Below, piece after piece: positions 16,393-25,956 of a stretch of DNA of 64,000 bases. The notes under the pieces were generated by a model that was given only the letters and a program-made list of their open reading frames with translations, did no database searches and was not told where the DNA came from. Source of the stretch: Brevibacillus panacihumi W25 (GTDB lineage Bacteria; Bacillota; Bacilli; Brevibacillales; Brevibacillaceae); NCBI RefSeq assembly GCF_000503775.1, contig NZ_KI629785.1, forward strand, positions 796,001 to 860,000, read 5' to 3'. The position numbers and the translations under genes were made by a program. Position 1 is the first letter of the stretch; every line of letters starts with the position of its first letter.

Positions 16393-17815
16393 AAACGCAT
16401 GGATACATGATACAGACAACGACGACTTGTTTTTGCATATCGAAACTTGTGAGGCGTGCATCGCGTGGATTGAAACGCAGATGGCAAGCGACGAGGAGGT
16501 GCAGTTCTTGAAAGAGGTACCGTCACCGCCTGCGAACCTGGAAGAGAGGATCATGCAAGCGATCTATCAGGCCTCCGAGCAAACTGCGCCACCATTAGCG
16601 GCAACCATACCGCTCCCAACGGCACCCCCGGCTGCCCAAGCAAAAGGCAATAAGCGCACAAAAGGCTTCCCTTCTTACGCCTGGGTGAGCGCTGCAGCCG
16701 TCCTGCTCGCGGTCGGCGTGGTCGGCTACCAGCAATTGTCTGTGCCCGAACAGTTCCAGACTGCGTCGGAACCGATCAACAATCAGGCTGGAAGCAATGC
16801 CCAAATCGCGATGAATTCTCCACAAGCCAGCCCCGCTGCAGAGACAGCGCCGGAAAATACAGAGACTCAAGCAAGCGGAAGCAGTGAGCCGCAGCAACAA
16901 GTCCAAGAAACAATTGAGGCATATGGAGATCAACCACCTGAAGCAGCAGCATCAGTCGAGATTGCAGCTGCCCCTCCTGTACAAGAGAAGCAGGCGGAAG
17001 CTCCAGCAGCAGCCAAAAACGGCCTGGAAGCCAGCATCGCGATGGCTGATCCCGCACGAAGCACGCCAAAAGAAAGCCGCGGCTTGATGGCACGAAACGG
17101 AACGCCGAAACCAGTTTCAGACCCTGTCGTCAAAAAAGAGACAGCACCAACTGAAAGTGAAACTGGCACGGCCCAAAAGGAAGACAGACAAGCCACAATG
17201 GACCATGCGGATATGAGCCTGGCTGCTACTGCTTTCGTCCATGAGCCCGTATATGCACGGACGGTCGATCCTGAGGCGGACATGAGCATGATGATGGAAG
17301 CAGATACAGGGACAGCAAAAAGCGCTTTGGTCGGCCCTCCTCTTCCAGCTGCGGAAAGCTCTCCGATCACGCTGTCCACTTTTAATGACGTGGAGACAGC
17401 CGTACAAGCATCGGATATGCCGGTTCCCGTCCTGGCAAAGGTACCAGACGGATTTGCCATGAGCGGCATCTCCATCCGCTACGAAACGGAAACGAGTCAG
17501 CATGTAGCGCTTCTTCTGGCAGACTATCAGCGCGATCAGGATTGGATCAAGATCGAAGTGGTCCGAAATAAGGATGGGAAGCGAAGCCTCTCCATTCCAG
17601 GAACCTTCACTGCTACACACCTGTTCTCTGTGAACAACGAGCAGGCCATCGGGGTCTCGTTTGAAAAACAGCCAAAGCAAGAATCAACAGCACAACACGC
17701 TGTTCACTTCAACGCTTCGGCTGGAGAACAATCGCTGTATGTCGTCTTGACTGCAAACGGCATTTCTCTGGACGAATTGATGGAGTTGTCGAAAGAGATA
17801 ACCTGGAAGCCGTAA
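16373..17815 (+). CDS. Anti-sigma factor: zinc-finger domain, one membrane segment, large extracellular C-terminus
   Basis: A 480-residue protein. The N-terminus has the ZAS motif H-x3-C-x2-C (HIETCEAC, residues 22-29) that binds ECF sigma factors. One membrane helix spans about residues 102-120 (YAWVSAAAVLLAVGVVGY). About 240 residues of low-complexity Ala/Pro/Gln/Glu/Thr-rich sequence follow, then a folded C-terminal domain of about 120 residues (VPVLAKVPDGFAMSGISIRY) resembling DUF4367-type sensor domains. It should hold the sigma factor at the membrane until a cell-surface signal releases it. The extracellular part is much longer than in RsiW (about 200 aa in total). Confidence 0.85.
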   Translation: MNCQAFRNAWIHDTDNDDLFLHIETCEACIAWIETQMASDEEVQFLKEVPSPPANLEERIMQAIYQASEQTAPPLAATIPLPTAPPAAQAKGNKRTKGFPSYAWVSAAAVLLAVGVVGYQQLSVPEQFQTASEPINNQAGSNAQIAMNSPQASPAAETAPENTETQASGSSEPQQQVQETIEAYGDQPPEAAASVEIAAAPPVQEKQAEAPAAAKNGLEASIAMADPARSTPKESRGLMARNGTPKPVSDPVVKKETAPTESETGTAQKEDRQATMDHADMSLAATAFVHEPVYARTVDPEADMSMMMEADTGTAKSALVGPPLPAAESSPITLSTFNDVETAVQASDMPVPVLAKVPDGFAMSGISIRYETETSQHVALLLADYQRDQDWIKIEVVRNKDGKRSLSIPGTFTATHLFSVNNEQAIGVSFEKQPKQESTAQHAVHFNASAGEQSLYVVLTANGISLDELMELSKEITWKP

Positions 17816-17831
17816 ACGTGGAAAAATACAC

Positions 17832-17880
17832 AAAGGACACGCTCTGCTTGTGAATCAAGCAGTACGTGTCCTTCTTTTTT
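17832..17880 (+). terminator. Intrinsic terminator of the sigma/anti-sigma operon
   Basis: A two-part stem, GGACACG with CGTGTCC outside and CTGCTTG with CAAGCAG inside, is followed by TTCTTTTTT. It begins about 20 nt after the anti-sigma stop. Confidence 0.9.
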
Positions 17881-17896
17881 CATGATGACGCAGGCG

Positions 17897-18328
17897 TTAA
17901 GGCATGAGGGTCAGCAGGCCGTATGCGACGGCAGCAGTCAAGATCGCACTCCAGATGATGATTCCGATCGCCATCCAAAGCATCAGCTTGCCTGTCGGCG
18001 CTCCCAGGGAAATCCCGATGGCAGCCCCCAATGGTGCTCCTGTCAACAGCGGCGATAACAGCCCCAGCCCGATCACTCCGTATTTTTCCCAAATACGGGC
18101 CATGCGACCTTTTTGTCCTTCCTTTTGTGCGACTCGCTTAAGCAGCCAAGCTCGCAGCGAGCCTCCCAGATAGATGACGATCGCCCCGCTGGCAATCGCT
18201 CCCGCTCCACTCAATACCCCGGTTGTGACAGGGGATAATTGCAGGACAAACCCTAGCGGTATGCCTGCCCACAACTCGAGCATCCCCGTCCCGAAGACAC
18301 TTCCCCACTTCCAAAGCATATCCAACAA
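17897..18328 (-). CDS. Small multidrug export family membrane protein
   Basis: A 143-residue membrane protein with about four helices, Gly/Leu/Ile-rich, matching the Sm_multidrug_ex family (PF06695) by pattern (MLELWAGIPLGFVLQLSPV, LSPLLTGAPLGAAIGISLGA). The true transport function of this family is not well proven. The start is TTG with GGGAGGAGAG upstream; an ATG three codons on is possible. It is convergent with the anti-sigma gene. Confidence 0.75.
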   Translation of the reverse strand: MLDMLWKWGSVFGTGMLELWAGIPLGFVLQLSPVTTGVLSGAGAIASGAIVIYLGGSLRAWLLKRVAQKEGQKGRMARIWEKYGVIGLGLLSPLLTGAPLGAAIGISLGAPTGKLMLWMAIGIIIWSAILTAAVAYGLLTLMP

Positions 18329-18408
18329 AACAGCGCTCTCCTCCCGTTGCCGATTCCCAGCCCTACCTTAGAGAGTACGAATCAAAGAGAAAAGAGTTTC
18401 CCTTTTCG

Positions 18409-19404
18409 CTAGGAAGTGACGTCCCGGCGGATAAACACCGTATAGGCTACGACTAGCGAGGCAATGGCCCATACACTAAGAACGGTCAGTGAAAAGGGGA
18501 GTGTCATGCCTGCAATCGGGGGCAATGTACCATTGAGATAGTCGGTCAACTCCAAATTGACGATAAACAGGTATTTGGACGCCTCCCAGGACGAGGCCAT
18601 CTGCGTCAAGATCATTCCACTGATTAAGGCAGCCATCATGATGCCCATCCCAGCGGCGGCGCTTCTCACCAGCACGGAGACCATGAAAGTCACTGTTCCA
18701 ACGACCACGCAGACAAACCAGCCAAGCCCGTATTGCAGCAGCAGGAACTGCCATTGGGGTAGCATAAACACATTGGAGGTATCCAGCTCGCTTCCCTGCA
18801 CCTGAAAACCGGTCAGAATCGGCAGGCTCCACCCCGAGTACCCAAAGACGGTTCCCGAGATCAAATACGCCAGAATCAAGGTCATCAGGACCGTCAGAGA
18901 AGTGAACAGGACCATGGTGATATATTTGCTGGTCAACACCTTCCAGCGCCGCACCGGACGGGTCAGCAGCAGCTTGATCGTCCCTTCGCTGAATTCAGCC
19001 GAAACGAGGTCCACAGCCAGGACGACGATAATCATCGGCAAAAACATGGTGATGGCCTGATCCATGAATCCTCTGGCGAAGGTCGGCCCACCCGGAGCCA
19101 TCGGATCGATGTCGTGATCGAGATAATATTGCTGCTGCTGGATTCGTATCTTGATCAGGTCCCGCCATTCCTCGGGCAAACGGCTGGAGGCCAGACGGTT
19201 TTGCATATCCACAATCTGCTGGGTCAGCAAGGGCCGCCAATCGCTCGTGCCCATCCGCTCCTGCGCTGTTACCACAGAGCGGTACTGAGCATAGGTAAAG
19301 ATCGGGATGAGGATGACCAGAATCAGCACGACAACCAGGAAACGGCGGCGTCGCAGCAATTTGACCGTCTCGTTTTGCACGAGGCCCAGCATGCTAGGAT
19401 TCAT
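18409..19404 (-). CDS. ABC-2 type transporter permease
   Basis: A 331-residue protein with six or more membrane helices and an extended extracellular region between helices 1 and 2, the ABC-2 permease (NatB/BcrB-like) layout. Helix 1 is RRRFLVVVLILVILIPIFTY; later TIKLLLTRPVRRWKVLTSKY is the conserved cytoplasmic coupling region. The ATG at 19404 has GGGAGGAGGTGG upstream, and the gene overlaps its ATPase partner by 11 bp. It forms an exporter with the next gene; the cargo is unknown. Confidence 0.87.
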   Translation of the reverse strand: MNPSMLGLVQNETVKLLRRRRFLVVVLILVILIPIFTYAQYRSVVTAQERMGTSDWRPLLTQQIVDMQNRLASSRLPEEWRDLIKIRIQQQQYYLDHDIDPMAPGGPTFARGFMDQAITMFLPMIIVVLAVDLVSAEFSEGTIKLLLTRPVRRWKVLTSKYITMVLFTSLTVLMTLILAYLISGTVFGYSGWSLPILTGFQVQGSELDTSNVFMLPQWQFLLLQYGLGWFVCVVVGTVTFMVSVLVRSAAAGMGIMMAALISGMILTQMASSWEASKYLFIVNLELTDYLNGTLPPIAGMTLPFSLTVLSVWAIASLVVAYTVFIRRDVTS

Positions 19405-20332
19405 CCGCTCCACCTCCTCCCGTGACCGTCAAGAACAGATCCTCGAGTGACATGGTTTTGGTCGCGATCCCCCGAACAGGGACGCCCGCTTCGACGAGAG
19501 CCTGATTTACTTCACTGACCCGCTCCGTCTGCATGCGGCATTTCAGCCTCTCTTCACCAATCTGCCAAACCTGTGAGACGGCCGGCAAGCCACGCAGGAC
19601 CTCCATCCCTTTATCCAAAAAGTCTGGTGAGATCGTCCAGTCCACCTGATCCGCAAACTGTGCCATCAGCTCTGTTACCAGGCCGACAGAAATGACCTTT
19701 CCCTGATTGATAATGGCTACGCGGTCGCACATCATCTCGATTTCACTCAGCAGATGGCTGGAAATAAATACAGCCAGCCCTTCTTCCTCTGCGAGACGTC
19801 GGATGAACTGGCGCAATTCGCGGATGCCCGCCGGGTCCAATCCATTGGTCGGCTCGTCCAGAATAAGGATCTTGGGCTGATGCAGCAGGGCTTGGGCGAT
19901 TCCCAGCCGTTGCCGCATGCCGAGGGAGTAGGTTTTCACCTTGTCGTCGATCGCTCGCTCCAGATCGACGAAGCGGATGATCTCCTCGATCCGCTCCATG
20001 GGAATACCGCCGCTCATACGGGCGAATTGCTCCAGATTTTCTCTTCCCGTCAAAAACTTGTACAGCTCCGGATTTTCGACAATGCAGCCTACCTTTGCGA
20101 TCGCTTGCGGGAACTGGTCGCGGATGGAAATGCCGCCGATGCGTATATCGCCTCCATCGGCTGATGCCAGTCCGACGAGCATCCGGATCGTTGTCGTTTT
20201 TCCCGCTCCATTAGGCCCGAGAAACCCGAACACCTCACCCGCATAGACATCAAAGGTCATATCGTGAATGATCGGTTTGCCTCCGATCTTCTTATGCAAA
20301 TGTTTGACGGATAGCACTACCTCAGCCAACAT
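19394..20332 (-). CDS. ABC transporter ATP-binding protein (BcrA/CcmA type)
   Basis: A 312-residue ATPase with Walker A GPNGAGKTTTIRML, signature SLGMRQRLGIAQALLHQP, Walker B ILILDEPTNGLDPAG and the H-loop FISSHLLSEIEMMC. The C-terminal 80 residues form the extension common to bacitracin-type exporters. The start at 20332 is fixed by GGACAGGAGG and normal family length; the open frame continues upstream but has no signal there. It is translationally coupled to the permease gene. Confidence 0.9.
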   Translation of the reverse strand: MLAEVVLSVKHLHKKIGGKPIIHDMTFDVYAGEVFGFLGPNGAGKTTTIRMLVGLASADGGDIRIGGISIRDQFPQAIAKVGCIVENPELYKFLTGRENLEQFARMSGGIPMERIEEIIRFVDLERAIDDKVKTYSLGMRQRLGIAQALLHQPKILILDEPTNGLDPAGIRELRQFIRRLAEEEGLAVFISSHLLSEIEMMCDRVAIINQGKVISVGLVTELMAQFADQVDWTISPDFLDKGMEVLRGLPAVSQVWQIGEERLKCRMQTERVSEVNQALVEAGVPVRGIATKTMSLEDLFLTVTGGGGADES

Positions 20333-20419
20333 GCGTCCTCCTGTCCAGGCTGTATCCGGGTCCACTGCCGCCAGAAAGCCTGTTTGTGGTACACTGAAAG
20401 AAAGTAGATGTCCACCCAT

Positions 20420-20428
20420 ATTATAACA
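20420..20428 (-). promoter_or_regulatory. Extended -10 promoter of the ABC exporter operon
   Basis: Read leftward, TGTTATAAT is a consensus extended -10 element (TG-n-TATAAT) about 90 nt before the ATPase start. No good -35 is needed in such promoters. The complementary strand is the leader of the divergent GDSL gene. Confidence 0.55.
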
Positions 20429-20466
20429 TGTACAATCAGCAAATACGTGAAACAGGAGGTTACCTG

Positions 20467-21255
20467 ATGCGCATATCCGGACAGCTTCTGTGGCGTACAG
20501 CAGGCTTTTTTTCGCTCCTCGCCTTCCTGCTGTTGGCCACGGGCTTTTTCCTCGCGCTCCAGCCGCAAGTCCTGGCACCGTCCAAAGCCCCCTCGCCCTC
20601 ACAAGCTGTCATTCCGGCTGCTCCGCCAGCAGTCGAAGGCATACAGAAAGTCGTGGCGCTCGGGGATTCCCTCACGCGCGGAGCTGGCGATGCCAATGGT
20701 CTAGGCTATGCCGGTCTGGTTCGACAAGCTCTGGAGAAGAAAAGCAAGCATCCGATCACGTTTACCAATCTGGCGATCAACGGACAAGAATCCCCTGACC
20801 TGCTCAAGCAACTCAACACAGAGCAGGTAAAATCTCTGCTCGCAGAAGCAGATCTGATCCTGTTTACCATCGGCGGCAATGATCTCTTCAAGCAAACAGG
20901 CGGTCTATACATGATGGAGAAAGAAAAATTGGCCGCAGCTACGAAGGAGCTCACGGCCAACTATCAAGAAATTCTCCGGCAGATTCGCGCCCTGAATAAA
21001 AAGGCGCCGATCATCTACACATCTTTGTACAATCCGTTTGGCAATACAGAAGCTGCTGCCGAGACGATTATGCCCGTACTTGACTGGAATGCTGCGGCGC
21101 TACAGATCTCGGCTGACTATTCACAAGTCTTTGTAGTCCCGACCTACGACCTTTTCCAGAACAAGGAGAGTGAATACCTGTTTACCGACCATTTCCATCC
21201 GAACGCCGCCGGATACGCGCGCATCGCGGAGCGGATCATGCAAGCACTAGAGTGA
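20467..21255 (+). CDS. GDSL/SGNH-family esterase or lipase, membrane-anchored or secreted
   Basis: A 262-residue protein that starts at an ATG with AGGAGGTTACCTG upstream. The N-terminal hydrophobic segment (residues about 10-32, TAGFFSLLAFLLLATGFFL) is a signal or anchor. The SGNH blocks follow: ALGDSLTRGAGD (nucleophile Ser), LAINGQESPDLL, FTIGGNDLF, and the C-terminal DHFHPNAAGYARIAERIM with the Asp-His pair. It is related to YpmR-type lipases/acylhydrolases that act on envelope lipids or esters outside the membrane. Its 3' end overlaps the convergent MFS gene by 9 bp. Confidence 0.9.
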   Translation: MRISGQLLWRTAGFFSLLAFLLLATGFFLALQPQVLAPSKAPSPSQAVIPAAPPAVEGIQKVVALGDSLTRGAGDANGLGYAGLVRQALEKKSKHPITFTNLAINGQESPDLLKQLNTEQVKSLLAEADLILFTIGGNDLFKQTGGLYMMEKEKLAAATKELTANYQEILRQIRALNKKAPIIYTSLYNPFGNTEAAAETIMPVLDWNAAALQISADYSQVFVVPTYDLFQNKESEYLFTDHFHPNAAGYARIAERIMQALE

Positions 21256-22482
21256 TTCGGTGCGGGTGTAATTAATCGATTTCCCGGTACTCAGAAGATA
21301 GGCGCGCTGTCCCGCCCAGTGAAACACGCTGCTGACCAGCGAGAAGGCAGCGACGACCAGGAAAAGCACAGTGCCGTCATAGGTGGCAAGCAGCAGACCG
21401 CCAAGCCACGGCCCGATGAACTGCCCGAGATTGCTGAAGCTTTTGGCTCCGTAGTAGCTGCCGCGCATCGCCTCCGGTGCCATCCGGTCGATCAGAACGT
21501 CACCCGAGGTAAAGGTCAAAATCTCTCCAAAGGTAAACAGAATCATCGCGATAATAAAGATCCACCCTGTGGCGGCAAATGCAAAGCCAAGGTCTCCAAG
21601 CGCGTACATGATGTTCCCCACCACGATTGCTGTGAGTGGGGTTCGTTTTTCAGCCCACGTAGTCAGCGGCATTTGCAGCAGCACTACTACAATGGCATTG
21701 ACGCTCATTAAAATGGCAAACAGCTCGACGCCGTTCGGAATGCTGAGTTCAACGTACTTGGCGAGAGTCGTGGACATCTGCGAATACCCGATGGCCCCGA
21801 GCACTCCGGCAATCATGTAGAAACGGAATGCCTTGTCATGAACGACGACCCGAAACGCGTGTCCAAATGTGACATGCTCTTTCTTTTGCCCTTCAATGGT
21901 CTTGATGCCGAAGCGATTGAGCAAGCCCTGCAGGCTGATCACATAGATCAAATAGATCACAGCAGTACACAGGAAAGGCAAGGCTACCGAGGATTTTGCC
22001 AGCACTGCGCCTGCAATCGGTCCTACTGCCACTCCAACATTGATCGCTGTATAACGCAGGCCGAATACACGATAGCGTTTTTCTTGCGGCGTCACATCAG
22101 CCATCAACGCCTGAGAGACAGGCTCATAGAAAGAGCGGCAAAGTCCTCCCGCCATGTTGAACAGAAGCAGCAAAAGCGGATTTTTCGTCACCGCAAAGCC
22201 GATAAAGACGAGTGTCCAGACATAGAGCGCGCCGATCATGACGCGTCTGCGGCCGATCCTGTCTGACAAGGTTCCCGCGATAAAGCCCCCTACGGTTCCC
22301 GCCAAAGCCCCGGCACCGATCATCATGCCAATCGTCGCCAGGTCCAAATCTGTATTGTTGGACAGGTATAAAAATAAAAACGGCATGCTCATCGAGCTGG
22401 CCGCCCGGACAAAAACAGTTCCGACTACGAGCGACCAGACAATGGGGTGGAACTCCTGAATCATATCTTTGATCTTGCGCAT
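21247..22482 (-). CDS. MFS transporter
   Basis: A 411-residue protein with about 12 membrane helices and the MFS loop signature GTLSDRIGRRRVMIGALYV near residue 73. I use the ATG at 22482, preceded by GAGGAGAGAG; the longer frame lacks a ribosome binding site. It resembles the YttB/MdtG-like drug exporters, but the substrate is unknown. It converges on and overlaps the GDSL gene end by 9 bp. Confidence 0.87.
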   Translation of the reverse strand: MRKIKDMIQEFHPIVWSLVVGTVFVRAASSMSMPFLFLYLSNNTDLDLATIGMMIGAGALAGTVGGFIAGTLSDRIGRRRVMIGALYVWTLVFIGFAVTKNPLLLLLFNMAGGLCRSFYEPVSQALMADVTPQEKRYRVFGLRYTAINVGVAVGPIAGAVLAKSSVALPFLCTAVIYLIYVISLQGLLNRFGIKTIEGQKKEHVTFGHAFRVVVHDKAFRFYMIAGVLGAIGYSQMSTTLAKYVELSIPNGVELFAILMSVNAIVVVLLQMPLTTWAEKRTPLTAIVVGNIMYALGDLGFAFAATGWIFIIAMILFTFGEILTFTSGDVLIDRMAPEAMRGSYYGAKSFSNLGQFIGPWLGGLLLATYDGTVLFLVVAAFSLVSSVFHWAGQRAYLLSTGKSINYTRTESL

Positions 22483-22602
22483 GGAATCTCTCTCCTCACA
22501 ACTGTACTGCCGAATGCTCCCAGCAGAACAGATGCTCTGCATTTTACCCATTGTAGTGAGGCGAGAAGAATTCGTCAATCACCATTCAAACTTTTTTGAA
22601 TG

Positions 22603-23448
22603 TTAAATATCGATTTTTTCGATTAACTCTCCCTGTGCATTCCATTTGACTGCCCGGTAGCAGTTGTCATGGTAAAACGTAAACCAGGCTCCTTGCTGCA
22701 TCCCTTCCTTGATCCACTTCTCTTTGGCGAAGATGGAGTCCATTGGATAGTCGTCGTAGGCCATCACCCAGAGCGGATTTTGATGGGCATGCGTCGGCAT
22801 GATGTCCGCCAAATGCAAGATCAACTGCCCCTCGCTCTCCATCCGCACGATGGCATGTCCCTGACTGTGGCCGCCTGTATGGATCAGTGTAATTATGCCG
22901 GGAATCAACTCGTGGCTATCCCCGTATGTTTTCACCTGGTGTTCAATGGGACGCCAGTTCTCCTCCCAGTAGGTGTTGCGCGAGCGAATATTGGGCTCCC
23001 GCATCTCCGCCCACTCCAGCTCCTGCACGTAGATCTCGGCATTCGGGAAGGTAGAGACCAGCTTGTCCTCCTGCCGTTTGACCAAGCCGTTAACATGGTC
23101 GTAGTGCATATGGGTCATGATCACGATGTCGATGTCTTCCGGACTTAATCCCTTCTCATCGAGACCTTCCGCCACCTGGGATTCCTCGAGCAATCCGAAG
23201 TTCCGTTTTTGCTTTTCGGTCAATCTGTCATTGCCCAGCCCCGCTTCGATCAGGATTCGCTTTCCATCCACCTCGAGCAAAATCGGGTCCGCACGCAACG
23301 GAATCTGGTTCAGTTCGTTGGCAGGATAGCGCTTGCTCCACAATGGTTTTGGCACAACTCCAAACATCGCTCCGCCATCGAGTTGAGTCAAGCCGCCATT
23401 CAGCCAGGTAAATTTCAGCTTGCCTGCTTGCCATTCTGTCAATTTCAT
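22603..23448 (-). CDS. MBL-fold metallohydrolase (YtnP/AHL-lactonase-like)
   Basis: A 281-residue protein with the metallo-beta-lactamase metal site THMHYDHVNG near residue 113, a second His in HTGGHSQGHAIVRM, and a later Asp in LILHLADIMPTHAH. It lacks a signal peptide, so it acts in the cytoplasm. The pattern and length are close to YtnP-like proteins, some of which are lactonases that degrade signalling molecules; this substrate is a guess. The ATG has GAGGGGAAG upstream. Confidence 0.87.
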   Translation of the reverse strand: MKLTEWQAGKLKFTWLNGGLTQLDGGAMFGVVPKPLWSKRYPANELNQIPLRADPILLEVDGKRILIEAGLGNDRLTEKQKRNFGLLEESQVAEGLDEKGLSPEDIDIVIMTHMHYDHVNGLVKRQEDKLVSTFPNAEIYVQELEWAEMREPNIRSRNTYWEENWRPIEHQVKTYGDSHELIPGIITLIHTGGHSQGHAIVRMESEGQLILHLADIMPTHAHQNPLWVMAYDDYPMDSIFAKEKWIKEGMQQGAWFTFYHDNCYRAVKWNAQGELIEKIDI

Positions 23449-23517
23449 CTTCTTCCCCTCGCTTTTTCTCTTTTTCTATTTTCTCATTATGGTTGTCCAG
23501 CGTGAAAGCTTCAATAG

Positions 23518-23542
23518 AAAAAAGCACCCCGGATGAGGTGCT
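23518..23542 (-). terminator. Intrinsic terminator after the 98-aa hypothetical gene
   Basis: Read leftward, AGCACC pairs with GGTGCT and is followed by TTTTTTCT. The stem overlaps the stop codon of the gene. Confidence 0.7.
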
Positions 23543-23837
23543 ACCCTTTTTCTTCCACACATACCCTTCTTGCGGCCGGGGCGATTTCCAGCAAAAGGTC
23601 GCTTGATACAGCCTGCACGGTCACATCTGAATCGGATTTCCTGTGGTGCAAATATAGTTGTGCCACCTTTTCACTCTCACGATATATGCTGATCAGGGTT
23701 TTCAATGGGTCTGCGCTTCCACCAGCGATGATTTTAAAGCCTGGGGCAATTGAAAACGTCCAGCCCTCCACCTCAACCACTGAAGCAGTCGAGTACAGGA
23801 AGTGGCGTTTTCCCAAAAGTATGCCGTTATGATTCAT
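23541..23837 (-). CDS. Hypothetical protein, about 98 aa
   Basis: This is a small soluble protein I do not recognise, with alternating hydrophobic residues suggesting beta strands (FLYSTASVVEVEGWTFSIAP) and a Lys/Ser/Asp-rich centre. I placed the start at the ATG at 23837, about 11 nt after a GGGGG run; a TTG at 23840 or another TTG at 23855 is also possible. A strong terminator follows, which supports a real gene. It stands alone between an MBL hydrolase and fadH. Confidence 0.5.
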   Translation of the reverse strand: MNHNGILLGKRHFLYSTASVVEVEGWTFSIAPGFKIIAGGSADPLKTLISIYRESEKVAQLYLHHRKSDSDVTVQAVSSDLLLEIAPAARRVCVEEKG

Positions 23838-23935
23838 CAAGGCGAGTGCCCCCAATCACATGATTTTTCATGATACTCATCTCCTATATTGCAAGAATCA
23901 AAGGAAGATGAAAAGTCTTTCGACAAAAGATCTTA

Positions 23936-25939
23936 TTAAATGACACGACCTATGGCTGATCCTTCCCAAATGGCTCGTTTGGCATCCAATTCTCCTGCTT
24001 CTTTCGCCCCACCGATCAGATGGACCGGGAGTCGCCCACTTAATTCGTGAAACAATTGATCATTGGGGGTTGCGCCTGCCGCGATCACGACGGTGTCTGC
24101 AGGTATGAGTCTCTCCTCTTCCCCCTGCTGGATGACCACGCCATCACGTGTAATTTCACGATATGCGATCTGTGTCAGCATTTCTACTCCATGCCGCTTC
24201 AGATTGGCCAATACAGCCCAGCGCGTGGTTTTTCCCAGCCCGGTGCCGACGTGTTTCCCACGACGCAGCATGAATACCTGGCGTCCGCTCAGCTGCATTC
24301 GCTGTAATGCGCGGGCGTCGAGAATGCGGTAGTCCAACAGGTATTGCGCTGCTTGCGGGCTGATGGATTCGTCCTGAACGAGCAAATGGGACAGATCACA
24401 GGCAATTCCTCCAGCACCGACGATCACTACACGCTTGCCTGCCTTGGCTTGCTTTTCAAATACCTGCGCATAGCTGACCACATGCGGCAGATCGATTCCG
24501 GAGATGTCGGGACGTCGTGGAATAACCCCCGTCGCGATGACAGCTTCATCAAATCCTTCAGCGAGAAGAGCATCAGCCGAGGCCTTAACCCCAAGGCGCA
24601 ATTCTACGCCCAGCCGGGCAAGCTGCGTCCGGTAATAGCGCAAGGTCTCGTTGAATTCCTCCTTGCCCGGGACCTGCCTGGCGTAGTTGAGCTGACCGCC
24701 GACCTCTTGCTGCTTTTCGAAGACCACCACCTGATGCCCTCGCTCCGCAAGCACCCGCGCCGCCTCCAGTCCTGCTGGGCCTGCGCCTACCACTGCCACC
24801 TTTTTCTGTACTCCTGCTGGTACCAGGGCCCACTCCTTCTCCCGGCCTACCGCGGGATTGACCAGACAGGAAGCTACTCTGCCATCAAAGATATGGTCGA
24901 GACAAGCCTGATTGCACGCGATGCAAGTATTGACCTCATCAAAACGTCCCTCGGCGCTCTTGCTCACGATTTGCGGGTCGGCAAGAAACGGACGTGCCAT
25001 CGATACCAGATCACAGCGTCCTTCCTCGAGAATCTCCTCTGCTTGCCGCAGGTCGTTTATCCGGTTGCTCGCAATCACAGGAATGGTTACGGCCTGCTTC
25101 ACCTGCTGGGCCACCCAGACATATGCGCCGCGCGGAACCATCATGGCAATCGTCGGAACCTTGGACTCATGCCAGCCGATTCCGACATTCAGCGCATCCA
25201 TGCCCGCCTCCTCAAGCATCGCGGCGAATCGCAGCGTCTCCTCCATGGACGTGCTCTCCGGCATCAAATCGAGACCCGACATGCGAAAAATGACGGGATA
25301 CTCTTCGCCAACAGCTTGCCGTACTCGTCTAGCTACCTCCAACCCAAAGCGGGATCGGCGCTCGAAATCTCCGCCCCAGGCATCTTGGCGATGGTTGGTG
25401 ACCGGAGATAAAAACTGATTGATCAGATAACCCTCCGAGCCCATAATCTCCACGGCGTCAAAACCAGCCTTTTGCGCTCGAACGGCACCGTCTGCAAATG
25501 CCTGAATCGTCATTTCGATCTCATCTGCTGTCAATTCGCGAGGAGCCCAGCGGTTGATGGGCGCTTGCAAGGGAGAGGGGGCCACCGGATCCAGGCCCGT
25601 CGCATCTTTGTACGCGTAGCGGCCTGCGTGGAAGAGCTGCAGCGCAATCTTGCCGCCCTCCTGGTGGACCGCCTTGGTAATCAGCGCCCATGAAGGAATT
25701 TGCTCATCCCCACAGACATGGCAATACTCGTCGCCCATTCCCCCTTCCGGTAGCACCGCTGCCCCGCCCGTAACAATCAAACCAGCACCGCCTCGCGCCC
25801 GCTGCGCGTAAAAGGCTGCCAATCTTTCTACTCCTGCCTCCAATTTTTCCATTCCAACGTGCATCGAGCCCATCATAATGCGATTTCGCAGCTCCATGCT
25901 TCCCAGTTGGACGGGTTCCAATGCCTTTGCAAGTTTCAT
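23936..25939 (-). CDS. fadH: 2,4-dienoyl-CoA reductase, NADPH type (FadH)
   Basis: A 667-residue flavo-iron-sulfur enzyme, close to E. coli FadH (672). The N-terminal old-yellow-enzyme TIM barrel includes MELRNRIMMGSMHVGMEK. The 4Fe-4S site lies near residue 336 (CIACNQACLDHIFDGRVASC). A FAD/NADPH domain follows, with VVGAGPAGLEAARVLAERGH and VIVGAGGIACDLSHLL. It reduces 2,4-dienoyl-CoA so that unsaturated fatty acids can enter beta-oxidation. I chose the ATG at 25939 (GGGGGTC upstream) because the in-frame ATGs further up lie at or before a FadR box, which belongs in the control region. Confidence 0.9.
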   Translation of the reverse strand: MKLAKALEPVQLGSMELRNRIMMGSMHVGMEKLEAGVERLAAFYAQRARGGAGLIVTGGAAVLPEGGMGDEYCHVCGDEQIPSWALITKAVHQEGGKIALQLFHAGRYAYKDATGLDPVAPSPLQAPINRWAPRELTADEIEMTIQAFADGAVRAQKAGFDAVEIMGSEGYLINQFLSPVTNHRQDAWGGDFERRSRFGLEVARRVRQAVGEEYPVIFRMSGLDLMPESTSMEETLRFAAMLEEAGMDALNVGIGWHESKVPTIAMMVPRGAYVWVAQQVKQAVTIPVIASNRINDLRQAEEILEEGRCDLVSMARPFLADPQIVSKSAEGRFDEVNTCIACNQACLDHIFDGRVASCLVNPAVGREKEWALVPAGVQKKVAVVGAGPAGLEAARVLAERGHQVVVFEKQQEVGGQLNYARQVPGKEEFNETLRYYRTQLARLGVELRLGVKASADALLAEGFDEAVIATGVIPRRPDISGIDLPHVVSYAQVFEKQAKAGKRVVIVGAGGIACDLSHLLVQDESISPQAAQYLLDYRILDARALQRMQLSGRQVFMLRRGKHVGTGLGKTTRWAVLANLKRHGVEMLTQIAYREITRDGVVIQQGEEERLIPADTVVIAAGATPNDQLFHELSGRLPVHLIGGAKEAGELDAKRAIWEGSAIGRVI

Positions 25940-25956
25940 CGCTTTGACCCCCATTA

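Noticed and set aside
21247..21255. Nine-base overlap of the convergent GDSL and MFS genes as a regulatory overlap
   Set aside because: Short convergent overlaps are common; nothing here suggests a function beyond compact packing.
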